Positions 1 through 9,965 of a stretch of 64,000 bases of DNA are shown one piece after another. The stretch covers positions 51,894,001 to 51,958,000 of the forward strand of contig CM075101.1 in assembly GCA_037576195.1 (NCBI GenBank). Reading direction: 5' to 3'. The stretch is from Phytoseiulus persimilis. Its lineage: Eukaryota; Arthropoda; Arachnida; Mesostigmata; Phytoseiidae. Each line of letters starts with the position of its first letter. The stretch's first letter is position 1. The position numbers were made by a program, and so were the translations under genes. Under the pieces are notes generated by a model, which worked only from the letters and a program-made list of their open reading frames with translations, searched no databases and had not been told where the DNA came from.

Positions 1-419
1 CAGTGACTCCGGCGGATTTGCTGTATGGCAACACAACGCGTCCAGCGTTGCCGGAGCTGTACGAGATCTTGGAAACATCAGAATCGGCGACAGCCACAAT
101 CTTGTCCGAACGATGGAAATTCCAGCAAAACATCCTGAATGCGTTCTGGAATAGGTTTCGCCGGGAGTATCTATTTCAACTCAAGTCCAACCTAGGATCT
201 AAACCGATTCGTAGCAGATCAATCGAGGTCGGAGACGTGGTGCTGCTTGACGATCCAGCGCCATCAAGAAGCTATTGGCCGGTCGCTAGAGTGCAGTCTT
301 TATGCGCGGGGAGCGGAGGAGACGGCAAGATGCGAACTTGCATAGTCAAATTGCCCAATGGGAGAACTTTGGAAAGACCCATTCAACTTCTGTACAAACT
401 CGATCTAGCTCAATATTAA
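1..419 (+). CDS. BEL/Pao polyprotein C-terminus, partial at window edge
   Basis: This is the last ~138 residues of a BEL/Pao retrotransposon polyprotein, the region after the integrase core usually called DUF5641. The motifs TPADLLYG, SERW..QQ..L..FW, GDVVLLDD, SRSYWPVA and a final RPIQLLYKL match, in the same order, the C-terminus of the intact BEL/Pao protein ending at 23346. The frame is already open at the left edge of the window, so the real start lies outside it. It ends in a normal stop at 417-419. It is clearly diverged from the 18-24 kb copy, so it is another family or an older branch. Downstream sequence should hold the 3' end and LTR of this element, but I could not delimit an LTR without its partner. 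Confidence 0.85.
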   Translation, partial: VTPADLLYGNTTRPALPELYEILETSESATATILSERWKFQQNILNAFWNRFRREYLFQLKSNLGSKPIRSRSIEVGDVVLLDDPAPSRSYWPVARVQSLCAGSGGDGKMRTCIVKLPNGRTLERPIQLLYKLDLAQY

Positions 420-495
420 AAGTATCTAGTGGGTAGGAAGTAGGCAAATCAAGTGAAATTGTAAAAAAACGACGTTTATTAACAGTGGGCCAACG

Positions 496-678
496 CTAGG
501 CTAGCCGCATCAATCGGAGGGTGCCGTCCGGGAGTCGGACTTTGTAGTAGGGCCCGTCGGCAGGCAGGGCGAACGGGACGTCGTCGGTGGGGTCGGCGGG
601 GGTGAGCTCCAGGTCGTCTTCGGTGGTGATGAACTCAGTCGCACTGAGTCGGGGCGGCGAGGCACCATGCGGATGTGA
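496..678 (-). other. Minus-strand open frame with polyA signal, possible terminal exon
   Basis: An open frame of about 60 codons on the minus strand ends at a TAG (496-498). Its C-terminal part is Asp/Glu/Pro rich and includes DGPYYKVRLPDGTLRL. The frame contains no usable ATG before its last residues. A possible splice acceptor (ccccgactcag) sits within it near 649. An AATAAA polyadenylation signal lies just downstream on the minus strand, at 476-481. This could be the last exon of a small gene, or part of a transposon gene read opposite to the BEL tail. I recognise no family, and the frame could be open by chance in GC-rich DNA. Confidence 0.25.
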
Positions 679-1587
679 TTAAGCCATCTTGCGGGTAGCG
701 TGCGGAGCGGGGTTCGGATGTGTTCGTCTCGATGAGCCGGAGAGCAAGCAGGTCTCAGAGGTCTGCGGACCTAGGTTTTATACTTTTCCAAGGGGGAGAA
801 AACTTCCGAAAGGCGGGTCCATTGGAAGCGTAGGGAACTATGCGTGGTTCTGATTTGTCACTTAAGATCGCGCGTTCAACTCGGCTGACTTGCATAAGTG
901 TCTCTCGTGTTTCCGAAACAGGCTCGCGTTTCTCACAGGCGTTCTCGGTCGTCGATCTCAAGAAATGGTACCGCGGATTTAGAAAGTCATCCATCCCAAA
1001 GCAAGAACGAAATATGCCAACCAATATGAAATATATGCAATGTGAATTGGTTGAATGACTGCATGAAGAAGGTTCAAGTGTAATTCAAGTTTGTATGGAC
1101 TCGAAGAGAGACGTCCGATGTATACACGACAAAATTGTCCCGGATGTTAACAGGGTCAGAACCGCTGCGGCGGTTGCCGGGAGTGTTGCGGAATCTTCCA
1201 AGGTCTCTCCGGAGACCGTGGAGTTTCGGCAAGCTCCAGAGCACCGCTTTGGAGCTCAGAGTTTCTAGCGTTCCAGAAACGCTACTAGAGTATTATTACG
1301 GCCAGTGGATAGAGGGCCGAGAGTGCATATCTGTCCATCCGAAATAAACGAGCCAACGTTGCACGTCGGCTCCGTGAAGCGAACATCACTGCGGTGTGGT
1401 CGACTGTCTGCGAACAGCCGACAACACACAAGTTGCAACCCGACCGTGAGCGACACGCACACGGTGCGAGCGATACGCTTGCAAATCTCTAACCAAGTTC
1501 GCTTTGCGGAGTCCGGACAGGCGGCTGCGGCCAGTAGACCAACAACCAGTGTCTTTCCTCAAGGATCCCGAGCGGGTTTGGCAACAG
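679..1587. other. No recognisable gene
   Basis: Short open frames exist in several phases, but none shows a family motif or a convincing splice context. The stretch probably contains the 3' untranslated part and LTR of the BEL tail at the left edge and decayed repeat DNA. Confidence 0.3.
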
Positions 1588-1788
1588 CTGGAAGGGAGAC
1601 GCGAGGGTCTCCGAGGTTCGACTGTGTGTGTGAGAGAGATGCACGTCGAGCTCTCCGACGGCTTCCATAGCCGGGAGAGGAGGAACCCGACGGCATCCCG
1701 AGAGAGCCGGGCGAAAAGCGGTTCGGAGCCGGGGCTCTTTATTACGGGATTATAGATACCTACAATGCATCTTCCAGCATTCGTAACA
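1588..1788 (+). repeat. LTR-like repeat shared with 7758-7949
   Basis: About 200 bp are closely similar to the second two thirds of the copia-associated LTR at 7659-7949. Both run from ggagggagacgcgag-like sequence through acccgacggcatcccgagag to the terminus agcattcgtaaca. The left third of the two sequences does not match, so this is either a related LTR subfamily or an LTR truncated on its left. No adjoining retrotransposon coding sequence is visible on either side, so it is best read as a solo or broken LTR. Confidence 0.6.
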
Positions 1789-2364
1789 TTCCCCCGGGGG
1801 CGTGTACGCTCGAAATGACAACTCGGGCAGAGGGGGGTGAGAGCGATCGCAGATCGATTCCTCGGATTTCGTGATGATGAATCCGCACAGTAGCGTGAAC
1901 CATTCGGACGATGCGGACTCTGCGCGACCAGCCAAGGCTGGCCCGGCGGCGGAAGGGGGAGCCGTAGGTTCGGCATCTGACTCTCCATGCTCCGTCGGGG
2001 ACACTGCGCGTCGAAAACGCGTTACAGTTCCGGACCAGGGGACGGAGTGGCGTGTCCGTGGCGAGGACGTCAGCTGGGAAGCGGGGAGCTCGGGGAGCAC
2101 GGTGTTCCAGCAAGCACTGAGAGAAGCTCTTTTTTGGTCACCTCCCTGCAGCCTATGGACAAGCCTATTTCACGAGGAGAGACGACGCGACTTTAGTTTC
2201 AGCTCCCGAGGGTCGAGAACGAACCCGAACCGCAAACGCACTGTCGAACGCATTTTGATGTCCCTCGAACGCCGAATGTGCCGATGTAACCTGAATGCTT
2301 TCACTTTTCCCCTCGCCAGAGCTCTAGAGATCGAAAGGGTACGACGATTATATTTCATTTCGCC

Positions 2365-2652
2365 ATGGAACGCTCCGACCGACGTAGTCGTTCCTTCGCT
2401 AGTTCCCTTACGGGGGAGCTTTTGATGTGGATGCGGGTTCACAACCCGGAGATGGCCGAGCTCTCTGCGGAGGAGGCTCGCGCCCTTGCAGAGGCAGCTT
2501 GGCTGACCCTCACCGCTGGGGAGCGGGCGAAATACCTGGCGTTGAGTCGGCTGAGCCGACGGTCCGCCCAGCCTGAGACATGGCTGGCCGGTTTCGAGGC
2601 CGCCCTGCGGCAGAGGGTCGGTCGGTTTGACACCGACGACCGTCACGCCTGA
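2365..2652 (+). CDS. Short ORF with HMG-box-like sequence
   Basis: A 95-residue ATG-initiated frame. Residues ~17-62 fit the spacing of an HMG box: an aromatic/Met-Trp start (LLMWMRVHNPEM), an acidic helix (LSAEEARALAEAAW), then LTAGERAKYLALS, which resembles the W..L...EK..Y pattern ending helix 2 of HMG boxes. The C-terminus is basic and then acidic. Codon use is strongly G/C at third positions. A T-rich stretch (catttattttttatttcc) follows the stop within 40 bp. HMG boxes bend DNA, but whether this one is functional, transposon-borne or a chance frame cannot be told from one copy. It lies between an LTR-like repeat and a decayed BEL element, so a mobile origin is likely. Confidence 0.4.
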   Translation: MERSDRRSRSFASSLTGELLMWMRVHNPEMAELSAEEARALAEAAWLTLTAGERAKYLALSRLSRRSAQPETWLAGFEAALRQRVGRFDTDDRHA

Positions 2653-2762
2653 GGTGCGGGCCTCATTTATTTTTTATTTCCAAGTTAGGTATACCTAGGC
2701 CCGAAGACGGCGACGCGGCTTCGGCCCGTCCCGGAGGGCCGGCTAAAGATCGAAAAATATGA

Positions 2763-4534
2763 TTAATAGTTGCGCACCTCTAGCGGGTACACCAACTGAA
2801 TGGGACGGCGCAAGCGCTTGCCCTCGGTGGTGCGGATCCAACACGATCGTTGATGACGATCGGTTCCCTCCCCGCCGTGAAGCGACCCCAACACGCAAAG
2901 CGGCCAGTAGGCTCTGGAGGAGTCGACCGAGTGCAGAAGACACACGTCTCCGGCTTCTTTTGGTGGGCGGGCCCGATCCAGAGCGTCTTTGACCGCGTCC
3001 GGTTGACTGTGGAGCCGGTCTGTTACTTGATCCCGAGGAACGCAGAGAAACTTGATGTCGGTTAAGCCGCACATCACATCTTCTTCTGGCGTATTGGTGA
3101 AATTCGCTACGAAGTCCGTTACTTCTTCGTTATTCGTCGCCCACATGGCTAGAGAAAAATGTCCTCGCTTGAACGTGTCGACTAGCAACGCGACGGCTTC
3201 CTTTGCTTCAGCGACGCTGTCACTTCCGACTGAAACGACGTCCATGTACACCGAGTCTCTGACCTCAGCAAGGACCGAGGCGCGCTCTGGCTGGCTGGCG
3301 ATCTCGTTGTTGAGATGGTATCGGATGCCTGCACAGGATAGCCAAGGGGCTGCAACGATTCCGAAATCTAGAACTGTGGACCAAAACTCCTTGGTTGGAG
3401 CGTCCGGATTTTCCGCGATGCCTAGAGGCCAGTAGAATCGCATGTAGGTGCGTTGCGCTTTCGTTTCGAGAAACTGCATGAAAGCGGCTTCGATGTCTGT
3501 GTTGAGCACAATAGGTTCCCTCCTAAAATTGGTCAACACCTTGATGATGCAGGGAAGGAGCGAAGGTCCTTGTTCCATGCGGTCGTTGAGGGACGCCTCG
3601 TCCAAGCTTCTTGAGCCGCCGTCTTTGACGACCCGTACTTTGAATTCTGGCGAGTCTGCGAATGCTTTTTTGGCCACTGCGAGAATTGGGAGGTAATGCG
3701 CTTGCTCGCCTGGCTACCTGGGTGGCGCGATCTGGGCGTGGCCTGCGTCGATGTATTTTTTAATCTCGGCGTAGACCGCCGCTAGAAGCTTAGGGGACTT
3801 GGTTGGTTGCTTAATGAATTGAATCAGCCTTGAGTACGCTAGTTTCTGGTTGTCTCCCAACGTGTTCAAGTTGGACTCGAAAGGAAGCGACACGATGTAG
3901 CGACCTGTTTCGTTGCGCTTCACCGTTTGTCTGAGGAAGCGGTCCATTTTGCCCGCGGATGCCGCGTCGTCGTCGGATTCCGAACGCTCGATTCCGAGTA
4001 GCTCGTTCTCCCAAAGGAACTCCAATAACTCCGCGTTGTCTTTTGGCTTTGTCGCCTGGCTCGATGATTGACTGGTTTCGCGACCTTTTCGAAACCGATT
4101 GACTGACTTAATGACACCCAACGACATGACAACCGAGTTGCCGAATGGATTTAAACCGTCGCTGCCCCAGAGGAACCATCCGAAGATGGTTGGTTGCGCC
4201 AAGAGAATGCCTGTTATTTTCCTGTATGCGCCGCGGTAAAAATACGGGTTTACGTCGGCTTTATCTCATCTGGGGATGAGTCGAGTTTCTCGTCCGCGAG
4301 CTCCGGCATTGGCTCGCTCAGTACAGCCCTGGGCAGGACGCCCTCGAGAACCTTGGGTACTGTGAGGCAACACGCTGATACCGCGGCGCGAGAGAATCGA
4401 CTCTTGATTTCGAATTCGACCAAGTTTAGTTTTTGACCATCCGACACACTCCCGGCCACCCCGTGGAAACTGGTGAGTCTTTGCTCCACCGGGCTCAACT
4501 TAAGCAATTGAAGAGCCGAGTTGCAAAACGTCAC
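2763..4534 (-). pseudogene. Decayed BEL/Pao polyprotein with internal deletion
   Basis: Read on the minus strand, three frames match successive parts of the intact BEL/Pao protein at 18895-23346. 4534-4250 is the retropepsin region (motifs GVLPRA and SPDEIK). 4202-3714 is the protease-RT linker (TIFGWFLWGSDG, SLPFESN, LGDNQKLAYSR). 3677-2763 is the reverse transcriptase (KVRVVKDGGSR, RFYWPLG, CAGIRYHLN). The RT catalytic box reads YMDV where YVDD is expected, so the second Asp is lost. Straight after the RT the frame jumps into the C-terminal DUF5641 (GDVCLLHS ... RPIQLVYPLEV). Roughly 700 residues covering RNase H and the DDE integrase are therefore missing without loss of frame. At least two frameshifts separate the pieces. 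LTRs were not found. It is non-functional. Confidence 0.85.
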
Positions 4535-4991
4535 ATCTCCACTTTTTCGATTATTGAGAAAACAAGAGAGAACTGTGGTGAACTCGACGAAATTCTCTTG
4601 ATACTGATTTAAGGTGACACAGCTACGGCGCGCTATACATTCCTGTAAACGGCGTTCGAAATTCCCGCGGAAAAACGGTAAAACCCAACCTCGGTCAGAT
4701 GGAGATGTGACGTTTCGAAACCGGAAGCCTGGAATCTCTTCACCTGTATCCAGGAGTGCCTGGAATCGGCATGCGAGGCAGAGAAAAAAGATTGCGCTCT
4801 CGAGTCCGACCTAGGTGTTGATCTCATTAGCTTAGAACTTGGATTCGGAGACATTGTTGATAATCCATGATGATGCTCAGGATCGCACTTCCATCATCGT
4901 CTGAGGAACGAGAGCTAGAGCTGGCACGAGTTCAAGCTTCGTCTTGAGGAATTAGGGAATCAATACCGCGATAGAATGACATGCATGGATG
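4535..4991. other. No assigned gene; target region of the hAT insertion
   Basis: No family was recognised. A plus-strand frame around 4729-4868 is acidic (EAWNLFTCIQECLES ... LISLELGFGDIVD) and could be a remnant exon, but it has no supporting splice sites that I trust. Confidence 0.3.
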
Positions 4992-4999
4992 CTCTTGAG
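4992..4999. repeat. 8-bp TSD (left) of the hAT-Charlie element
   Basis: ctcttgag, identical to 7490-7497 directly outside the right TIR. Confidence 0.93.
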
Positions 5000-7489
5000 C
5001 AGAGGTGGGCAAAGTGCGGCCCGCGGGCCGCATGCGGCCCGCGAGTTGACCCCTGCGTTTGAGCAGGGTTTTGCACAACTCAAGCGCTCAAAATCGCCAA
5101 ATGGCTTCCATGGAGGCAGAGATTCGGCAAAAAGCCATACTGTGAACACGAACTTGCCTATTTCTATCGCTTCCAGTCTCCTCTCTTGACGTCTCTCCGC
5201 CCCACGATTCAGCATCTACCACTGTTGCGCCGGCGCCGTCTGGCTCCCGAATCTTCGAGAATGATCTGAGAGGAACGGAAGGAATTTTCTTCCACAGGCA
5301 GCTCTCAGTGTTCTCACAAAATGCTAGGAAAATGAGTTCCCCGAACGAGTTACGGTTCCATGAATACATTTTTATTATTCATTCGACTCACGAGCGGATC
5401 TCTCTCTGACAATCCTGTCGATGTCGGGTTTGAAATTTGATGTTGCGATCCGCAGAACGTTCTCAAGGTTGGAATTTGAGATTCTTGACCGTCGTCGAGA
5501 TTTGTTCTGATTCATTATGCTGAAGCTCTGTTCACAGATGTATGTGCTACCGAAAAGTGGCATCAGCTTCGTCGCATGGTTACAAATATTGGGGAAAATA
5601 CGCCGATCCAGGGATCGGTAAAATTCTAGCAGAGAGCTCTCCCTATGTATCGTTTTCAAAGTAAGATTATTCTGAAGCGTGATAAGTTCGAGCTGAACCG
5701 TCGTAGGGGCGGTATGAATATCGATCGCGAACGGATCGGAGAAAAGAAGAAAATCAGCCTCTGACGCACTGAAGTCTGCGAAACGAATCTGAAACTCCTG
5801 TAGAAGGTTCTCAAGATCTCCCTTGAACTGGATGCACATGGCGTCTTTTTCGTCGGATTCAAGGAGCGTCATCTCAGTCCTCGGGAAATGAGCGAGGATC
5901 CCGTTCGAAAATTGAAATATGAACAGTTTCAACGTATCAACAAAGCTCCTCACTTCCAAGAAGAGATCTGATGCAAACTTCTGTTTGCCTTGTAGCTTAA
6001 TGTTGAGATCATTCATGTGACCCATGATGTCAGCGAGGAAGGCAACTTCCTGCAAAAACTTCGGCTCTTTGATCTCACTCGCGAAGTTTCCGTGCTGTTC
6101 GGCGAAACGGAGAATCTCCGCCCTGAGTGCGAAGAAGCGATCCAACATCATCCCGCGGCTGAGCCACCGCACCTCCGTGTGATAGATAATGTCGCCAAAT
6201 TCGGCGTCAACTTCGTCCAAGAACGCGCGGAACGATCGGTGAGTCAGGGCTCGCGAACGAATATAATTGACCGTTGAATTCACTTGCGACAATATCTTCT
6301 TGCATTTGAAGACTTTTCCACAAAGCGCTTCTTGATGGATGATGCAGTGATATTTCAGGAATGGCACGTTGAGATTGTTCTCTAGAAGTGCGAGGGCTCC
6401 ATTGCGCCTTCCTGTCATTGATGGAGCTCCATCAGTGCAACACCCACTGATTTTCAGCGGCGGGAGCTTGAAGTGCTCGATGACTCTGAGAACCTCATCA
6501 CAGATATCTTTCCCGGTCGTGGTTCCCATGATCGAACACATCGCCGCCAACTCCTCAAAGATCTCCATATTCGAATTGATCGCACGAACAAAAATGAGGA
6601 GTTGAGCAGTATCGCTCAGGTCTGTGCTCTCATCCATCGCGAGCGACCACCATTCGATGTGATCCACACGCTGGCTGAGCTGCTCCGTGATGTTCGTCGC
6701 GATGTCACCGATTCTCCTAGTAATGGTTCTCCTCGAAAGGCTCAAGTCGGTGAACTTTTCGGAAGATTCGGGGCACACTTGGTTCGCGGCGATCATAAGA
6801 CACTTCTTGATGAAATCGCCCTCCGTGAAAGGGCGGCCAGCAGATGCGACTTCTTGAGCAATCAGGTAGCTCGCTCTGATCGATGCTTCGTCAGAAACGA
6901 CTTCTGACGGGACTCTCTGTCGCTCCTGTAGAGCAGTCTTCAGTGTCTCAATTCTGCTGAATCTCTCCCACCCTGAGAAGATCTCCTCACCTTGGTGGGT
7001 GGATTCGTAGTGCCGCCGCAGATTGTATTCCTTGAAGACGGACAGGGTTTTCTCACAGATCAAACACGTTGGTTTTCCTCCCAACTCTACGAAGAAAAAC
7101 TTCTCTGTCCATTCGGGCTGGAACCTCCGATTTTCGTCACCGATTGTTCGCTCCGATGCCATTCTCAACACAGCTATTCGACGAGTGAATCTAGTGTTCA
7201 CTTTTCGTTCGTCACATCGACGTGTTGTGATATTTCTGGAGCTCAGATTTCTCATTCTCGCCAAGAAAACAATGCCGGAATTCGAAACCCGATCTTTGTC
7301 GGTTGTTGCTCTCTGGAGTCACGTCATAAGGCCCACGAATACAAGAAGCTCGCTGAGATACGTTCTCTGAAGCGGCCCGTAAGTTTGAACCGCCGCGATG
7401 TTCCTCTGCACTGCGGCCCGCGAAGCAGATTTTGCGGCCCGCGGGCCACATTTTGCGGCCCGCGGGCCGCACCAAGTTGCCCACCCCTG
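5000..7489 (-). mobile_element. Complete hAT-Charlie DNA transposon
   Basis: A 2,490-bp element bounded by TIRs. The left end starts cagaggtgggcaaag and the inverted right end starts caggggtgggcaact; both run into the palindromic block gcggcccgcgggccgc. A perfect 8-bp target-site duplication, ctcttgag, flanks it (4992-4999 and 7490-7497). TIRs of the CAGGGGTGGGCAA type and 8-bp TSDs are hallmarks of hAT-Charlie elements. The single internal gene, on the minus strand, is open throughout. Intact TSD, TIRs and ORF together suggest recent insertion and possibly an active copy. A fragment of a related copy lies at 29821-29980. Confidence 0.93.
5375..7162 (-). CDS. hAT transposase (ZBED5/GTF2IRD2-like, Charlie group)
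   Basis: The transposase cuts and pastes its own element. I chose the ATG at 7162 (595 aa) because the related fragment at 29821 has an ATG at the matching place; the frame also has an in-frame ATG at 7255. Numbering from 7162: an N-terminal BED-type zinc finger with C33-x2-C36 and H51-x4-H56; the RNase H-like catalytic core with D177 (AMDESTD) and D244 (CTDGAPSMTG); the hAT C-x2-H motif at C273-H276; the EVRWLSRG block typical of this group; and the third acidic residue E544 in CEQSFSIMN within the C-terminal dimerisation region. No stop or frameshift is seen. Related proteins are annotated in databases as ZBED5-, GTF2IRD2- or FAM200-like. Whether this one is an active transposase or a tamed gene cannot be decided from one copy, but the surrounding TIRs and TSD favour a transposon. 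Confidence 0.92.
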   Translation of the reverse strand: MASERTIGDENRRFQPEWTEKFFFVELGGKPTCLICEKTLSVFKEYNLRRHYESTHQGEEIFSGWERFSRIETLKTALQERQRVPSEVVSDEASIRASYLIAQEVASAGRPFTEGDFIKKCLMIAANQVCPESSEKFTDLSLSRRTITRRIGDIATNITEQLSQRVDHIEWWSLAMDESTDLSDTAQLLIFVRAINSNMEIFEELAAMCSIMGTTTGKDICDEVLRVIEHFKLPPLKISGCCTDGAPSMTGRRNGALALLENNLNVPFLKYHCIIHQEALCGKVFKCKKILSQVNSTVNYIRSRALTHRSFRAFLDEVDAEFGDIIYHTEVRWLSRGMMLDRFFALRAEILRFAEQHGNFASEIKEPKFLQEVAFLADIMGHMNDLNIKLQGKQKFASDLFLEVRSFVDTLKLFIFQFSNGILAHFPRTEMTLLESDEKDAMCIQFKGDLENLLQEFQIRFADFSASEADFLLFSDPFAIDIHTAPTTVQLELITLQNNLTLKTIHRESSLLEFYRSLDRRIFPNICNHATKLMPLFGSTYICEQSFSIMNQNKSRRRSRISNSNLENVLRIATSNFKPDIDRIVRERSARESNE

Positions 7490-7497
7490 CTCTTGAG
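7490..7497. repeat. 8-bp TSD (right) of the hAT-Charlie element
   Basis: ctcttgag, identical to 4992-4999. Confidence 0.93.
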
Positions 7498-7658
7498 TAA
7501 TGCCTGACTTCACGAGAAGTCTCCGGACATCGGTTAGCTTCTCCTTCTTCCGGAGATGTGCCGTTTCGGATCTCAACCCGATTTTTGTTGGTTGAAACAA
7601 GATAGAAAGGAGACGAATTTCGGATTTCTATTTATAGCATGGAGTGCGGAATATCGAG

Positions 7659-7949
7659 TGTTACCAACCGGATGGAACCTGGTTGGTAGTGGGGGTACAC
7701 ACAAGGAAAAGCCGGAATTGGAGAAGGTAGCGAGCCGACTCCAAACCTACTTCCTCGGTTGGCTGGAGGGAGACGCGAAGGTCTCCGAGGTTCGACTGTG
7801 TGTTTGTGAGAGATGCACGTCGAGCTCTCCAACGGCTCCCACACGGGAGAGGAGGAACCCGACGGCATCCCGAGAGAGCCGGTTCGGAGCCGGGGCTCTT
7901 TCTTACGGGATTAGAGATACCTACGATGCATCTTTCAGCATTCGTAACA
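7659..7949 (+). repeat. Copia-type LTR
   Basis: A 291-bp LTR bounded by tgttaccaac ... cattcgtaaca, the usual TG...CA ends. Its right 190 bp are repeated at 1588-1788. A copia pol remnant begins within a few bases of its right end without a primer binding site, gag or protease in between. No direct repeat flanks it (tcgag on the left, ggaag on the right), as expected for a 5' LTR or a rearranged copy. Confidence 0.7.
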
Positions 7950-9965
7950 GGAAGTCTTCCGTTGAGGTAAATACGCCACGAGAGCTTTGGTTGATTAAGA
8001 AGCCTCACCTGAGGCATATGCGTGTGATAGGCTGTCCCTGCTTCGCGCTTATTTCGTACGAGAAACGACGTAAGATAGACAGAAAAGCGGTCAAGGGTTT
8101 TCTCGTAGGTTACGATGGAGATGAAAGATACAGGGTGTTCCTGAAAGAAGAGCACAGAATTATCGTCGCAAGGCATGTGACCTTTCAGGGGAATGTATCA
8201 AAATGTGGAGTACAAGTGGAGCTGCCGCTAAGAAATTCCCTGGAGAACAAGGTTGAGGTTGCCGAAGATAGCGAGGATGTGGAATCAATGCGGCCCATGG
8301 GAGGAGAACTCCAGGTTCAAGGCGAAAAGGAAGAAAGTGGAGACGAAGATCGTCGTCCCGTCGAGGAGAGGGAAGACGGGGAAGGTCGTCAAGTTGAGGA
8401 GGAACGCGCTGAAGGCGGCGGATCGCCGATCAAGGATGACGCCAGTGGAGTTCTGCAGTGGGGGAAGGTTTTTTCAAGGAACCCGCTAACATTGAAGAGG
8501 CCAGCCTACTTGGATAACTATGCGACATCTGTCGAGAACGTTGAAATTTTCAATCTGTTTGCAGCTCCTCAGACATACGCTGATGCGATTCAAAGTCACG
8601 AGAGCTCCGATTGGCGAAAAGCGGTGATCAAAGGGTACAGCCACCGCCTCGGGATTTATTATAGAGAAACTCTCTGTCCAGTTGCTCGACTGAGCACTAT
8701 CCGTTCGGTTCTGAGCGTCGCAGCCAACGAAGGGCTGCATTTCCGACAAGTCGATGTGACGACAGCTGTCCTGTATGGGGAGTTGGAAAAGCATCTCCAC
8801 ATCTACATGAAAAGTCCGGAAGACTACGAATTCTCACACGGGGAAGTCGACAAACTGAAACGTAGTTTTTACGGCCTGATGCAAGCACCGCGTTGTTGGA
8901 ATCGACGATTTATGAACCTATATTCAGAAGATGGGACTGGCCGCAAGCCGAGGCCGGTCCATGTCTGTTCATGAGAGAGTCTGGAAAAGGAAAGTTGCTC
9001 CTTGTAGTATACGTCGACGACGGACTGATGGCAGCATCATCAGAGTCCACACTGAAAGCTTGTCTGGAAGGTCTGAAGCTGCAGTTCGAAATAACGTCGA
9101 AGGCAGCAGCATACTTCTTGGGCTCGAGATAGAAAGGGGCGGTGATTCAACAAGAATCGTTCAGGCTCCGCGGGCAATGAAGATCTTGGAGAGATACAAC
9201 TTTAGCGATCGCAAACCGGTTGACACTCCGATGATCAAGTTATCAAGAGTGGTGAAATGAGAAGAGGATGAAAACGGAGGCAAAGGCTCAGAGGGGGAGC
9301 AGCAGTCGAATCAGGCTGAGAATTTCCCATATCGCCAAGCAAGTGATGCTTTGATGTACCTCATGGTCGGGTCGAGACCAGATATTTCCTATACGTCAGG
9401 AATGTTATCAAGAAAGCTGGAGAGCCCTACGGAGGATGACGTAGCCATGCTCAAAAGAGTTCTCCGCTATGTTGCAGGTACGATCGATTTTGGAATAGCC
9501 TATGTCCGTAACGGCACAGCAGCCAGTATTGAGGCTTCCCGTGATTCAGATCACGGCGGGTGTTTCCAAACGGGTCGATCTACGTCTGGAGTGGTCGTGA
9601 AGTGTGCCGGTGGCGCTGTGTCCTGGTTCAGTCAGAGACAAACTTGAGTCGCAAGTTCTACAACCGAGGCTGAGGTCGTTGCAGCGAGTGAGGCTACTAA
9701 AGAAATCATCTGGCTCAAGCGACTGTTCAGAGAAATCGCGAAGTACGAAGGTACCTCTACGCTCTCTGTTGATAATGCTGGTGCCATACGCCTCTCGGAA
9801 AACCCAGATTTTCACAGGAGAACGGAGCATAAAGGGTTTCGTCACTTTTCCGTGAGAGAGAAGGTTCTCGAAAAGAAACTGATGCTGCTTTCAATTCCCA
9901 CGGAACGATAAGTTGCCGATATCCTGACCAAGCCGCTTGAAAGTCAATCCTCGAATAAAGACTAT
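7950..9965 (+). pseudogene. Copia (Ty1) pol remnant: integrase end, RT, RNase H
   Basis: Three broken frames give the end of the integrase (HMRVIGCPCFALI ... KGFLVGYDGDERYRVF, ~7990-8190), an acidic spacer, and the copia RT (LCPVARLSTIRSVLS, FRQVDVTTAVLYG, KLKRSFYGLMQAPRCWN). The active-site YVDD is at 9010-9021. RNase H follows (GRSTSGVVVKCAGGAVSW, then TEAEVVAASEATKEIIWL, and ADILTKPLES near the end). It is dead: a frameshift near 8930-8970, a frame break around 9130-9260, a TGA at 9645-9647 and a TAA at 9909-9911. Gag, protease and most of the integrase are missing, and the LTR joins directly to integrase sequence, so a large internal deletion followed insertion. No 3' LTR was found after 9965. 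Confidence 0.85.

Noticed and set aside
2170..2646. 158-codon minus-strand ORF opposite the HMG-like ORF
   Set aside because: Shadow of the GC-biased plus-strand frame; no motif.
7556..8974. 472-codon plus-strand ORF as a novel protein
   Set aside because: It runs through an LTR and then copia integrase/RT; only the second part is retroelement coding sequence.
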